NCBI GenBank assembly: GCA_001873065.1
Contig: MNYM01000050.1
Span: 49,616 to 113,615 of the forward strand
DNA: 64,000 nt
Origin: Flavobacteriaceae bacterium CG2_30_31_66
Lineage (GTDB): Bacteria > Bacteroidota > Bacteroidia > Flavobacteriales > Flavobacteriaceae
Reading direction: 5' to 3'
The notes beneath the pieces are model-generated. The model searched no databases. It was not told the DNA's origin and saw only the letters and a program-made list of their open reading frames with translations. Positions 62,770 through 64,000 of the stretch are shown in pieces (the first letter of the stretch is position 1; the number at the start of each line of letters is the position of its first letter). The position numbers and the translations under genes were made by a program.

Positions 62770-64000
62770 TTGGAAAGTGGTATTACATTACAAAAAATAG
62801 TTCATCGAAATGAGTTTAGAATTGCAGTTTATTATTCATTTAATGATAAGATAACTGCAATTTTAAAAACTATTGATGCAAAATACAGTAAAACACATCG
62901 TTGCTGGTATGTGGATTATTCTAAATCGAATTATGATTTTATAAAAAGTCATTTTGATACTATTACTTTTATAGATAAAGACGGATTAAAAAAAACGGTA
63001 TCCTCAACAAAACAACACGTTCAAACGGTGACCGATGCAAATCGTGACCTATCACCCATAGCGAAAAGCGAATTTCAGTTAGGCACACCACAAGTGGGCA
63101 ACCCTGAACATAAAAAGGAAATTCCTTTTGACGAAAAAGTGAAGTTGCAATTGATGGATAATATTGGCAAATACTGGGTTTTTAAGATGCATTATCATCA
63201 AGAAATCAGTAAAAAACTATTGACAGTTAAAGGTGTTTTTTGGAATAAAAACTACCGTTGTTTTATGGTGTACAGGCATCCTTCCACCAAAAAAACGGTG
63301 GAAGCATTGTTGCAGAAATCTCCCTTTTTTGGAACGGATTATGTTACAAAAGATGCTTCTTTTAAAGGTAAAAAGGTTTTGATTAAACCTCATTTTGAAG
63401 ATACAACTTGGATGGAAGTTTACGTGCCGAGCATACATGCCTTGCACGAAGTTGTTAAAAGAATGCAGTTTTCTAGATATAGTAAAACGAAAAACTGTTA
63501 TTTAGTACCTGCTGCACCTATTGTTTATGAGAGTATTCAATTGCAATTTGAAGCTTTAAAAGTATTGATTGTATCTGATTTGCCACTGCCCTATCTCAAC
63601 AAAAAAAACTTACCGAATCAAAAACAACAACAATTAACCAAGGCAAAAGACACGCTTTTTTCGAAATTGCAACTTCATGAAAAACCATTTATGGAACGCA
63701 TGTTAAATACATTGTTGGCTATGAATTATAGTGCCTCTACTCTTGATAATTATGGCAGCTGTTTTTTAGAATATTTGCGCTATTTTGATAAAAAAAGACC
63801 AGAAGAAATTTCGAATTCAGAAATCATTCGATTTTTAGGTAGCTTAATGCAGCAAGGATTATCAGCTTCTAAAGGACATACAATGGTGAATGCTATTCAG
63901 TTTTATTATCATCAAGTTTTGGGTTTGAAAACGTACGATTTTAAATTGCCAAGACCTAAAAAAGAGAAAAAATTGCCTGCCGTTTTAACGATGGATGAAT
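62770..64000 (+). CDS. tyrosine recombinase/integrase, N-terminal part (runs off window)
   Basis: Open frame of about 410 codons to the window edge, not in the track because no stop is reached. Start is a TTG (62770, or 62761). Residues 1-~60 (KIVHRNEFRIAVYYSFND, AKYSKTHRCWYVDYSKSN) form the N-terminal arm seen in Bacteroidota integrases; a related second copy lies at ~130-200. The SAM-like core-binding domain follows (FMERMLNTLLAMNYSASTLD to HTMVNAIQFYYHQVLGL), then PRPKKEKKLPAVLTMDE, where the catalytic domain begins. The R-H-R-Y residues lie outside the window, so an Xer-like and an integron-type integrase cannot be told apart. Confidence 0.85.
   Translation, partial: MESGITLQKIVHRNEFRIAVYYSFNDKITAILKTIDAKYSKTHRCWYVDYSKSNYDFIKSHFDTITFIDKDGLKKTVSSTKQHVQTVTDANRDLSPIAKSEFQLGTPQVGNPEHKKEIPFDEKVKLQLMDNIGKYWVFKMHYHQEISKKLLTVKGVFWNKNYRCFMVYRHPSTKKTVEALLQKSPFFGTDYVTKDASFKGKKVLIKPHFEDTTWMEVYVPSIHALHEVVKRMQFSRYSKTKNCYLVPAAPIVYESIQLQFEALKVLIVSDLPLPYLNKKNLPNQKQQQLTKAKDTLFSKLQLHEKPFMERMLNTLLAMNYSASTLDNYGSCFLEYLRYFDKKRPEEISNSEIIRFLGSLMQQGLSASKGHTMVNAIQFYYHQVLGLKTYDFKLPRPKKEKKLPAVLTMDE

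Noticed and set aside
63217-63447. 76-aa minus-strand ORF in the recombinase region
   Set aside because: Shadow of the long plus-strand recombinase frame, which is open throughout and shows family motifs.

Overview
The window looks like a chromosomal segment of a marine-type flavobacterium (Bacteroidota, Flavobacteriia). It is AT-rich. Promoters match the Bacteroidota pattern TTG/TTTG-N19-21-TAnnTTTG rather than a sigma-70 -35/-10. Gene architectures are typical of the group: fused ccoNO, a fused E1 alpha/beta 2-oxoacid dehydrogenase, a ~1,110-residue SecA, an amidase with a SPOR-like tail, and small DUF4251, DUF481 and CPXCG proteins. No rRNA or tRNA gene was seen. Genus-level assignment would be a guess.

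Layout. 1-7.0 kb: envelope genes (partial lptD, divergent amidase, MCE/MlaD lipid-transport protein), then a membrane iron-sulfur protein and an HdrB-like partner. 7.0-15.0 kb: two PH-domain membrane proteins, then menaquinone genes menA, menC and menE interleaved with lipoprotein, SRPBCC and CPBP-protease genes; a peptidoglycan-binding protein lies convergent to menE. 15.1-26.7 kb: a microaerobic respiration block. A Crp/Fnr regulator is divergent from ccoI-deoD-hemN, followed by ccoS, ccoNO, ccoQ, ccoP, ccoG, ccoH and a SafE-like gene. A TGA-N6-TCA palindrome sits at the same distance from the -7 box in front of both ccoI and ccoS. 26.7-28.0 kb: a 42-bp tandem repeat and an IS200-like REP-associated tyrosine transposase bracketed by inverted palindromes. 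28.0-39.9 kb: housekeeping genes (HsdR_N-domain protein, fahA, glyA, rmuC, acyltransferase, pepT, patatin, S41 protease, DUF481).

39.9-41.3 kb is a gene graveyard: an IS3-type orfA scrap, an MntA-like antitoxin with two in-frame stops, a frameshifted HepT-like toxin, and anonymous ORFs. 41.33-48.72 kb is a complete histidine operon (hisG-D-C-B-H-A-F-IE). It is preceded by a previously unlisted 18-residue leader peptide with four consecutive His codons and a terminator, i.e. a ribosome-mediated attenuator. 48.8-58.4 kb: EamA exporter, two paralogous 67-aa winged-helix-like proteins, DUF4251 lipoprotein, a truC/rluA-family remnant, CPXCG protein, 2-oxoacid dehydrogenase E1, Lrp/AsnC regulator, M14 carboxypeptidase, an XRE regulator with an upstream array of TTACAATTGTAA palindromes, DinB protein, a core-deleted methyltransferase relative, cobalamin adenosyltransferase and a DUF2795 protein. 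58.4-61.85 kb: secA with a strong terminator. The right edge holds a GC-rich repeat patch and a partial tyrosine recombinase.

The features most worth follow-up are the his attenuator, the shared Fnr-type operator geometry of the cbb3 block, the XRE operator array, and the HdrB-like protein that appears to have lost its N-terminal cluster cysteines. I found no unmistakable new multi-gene defence or biosynthetic system.
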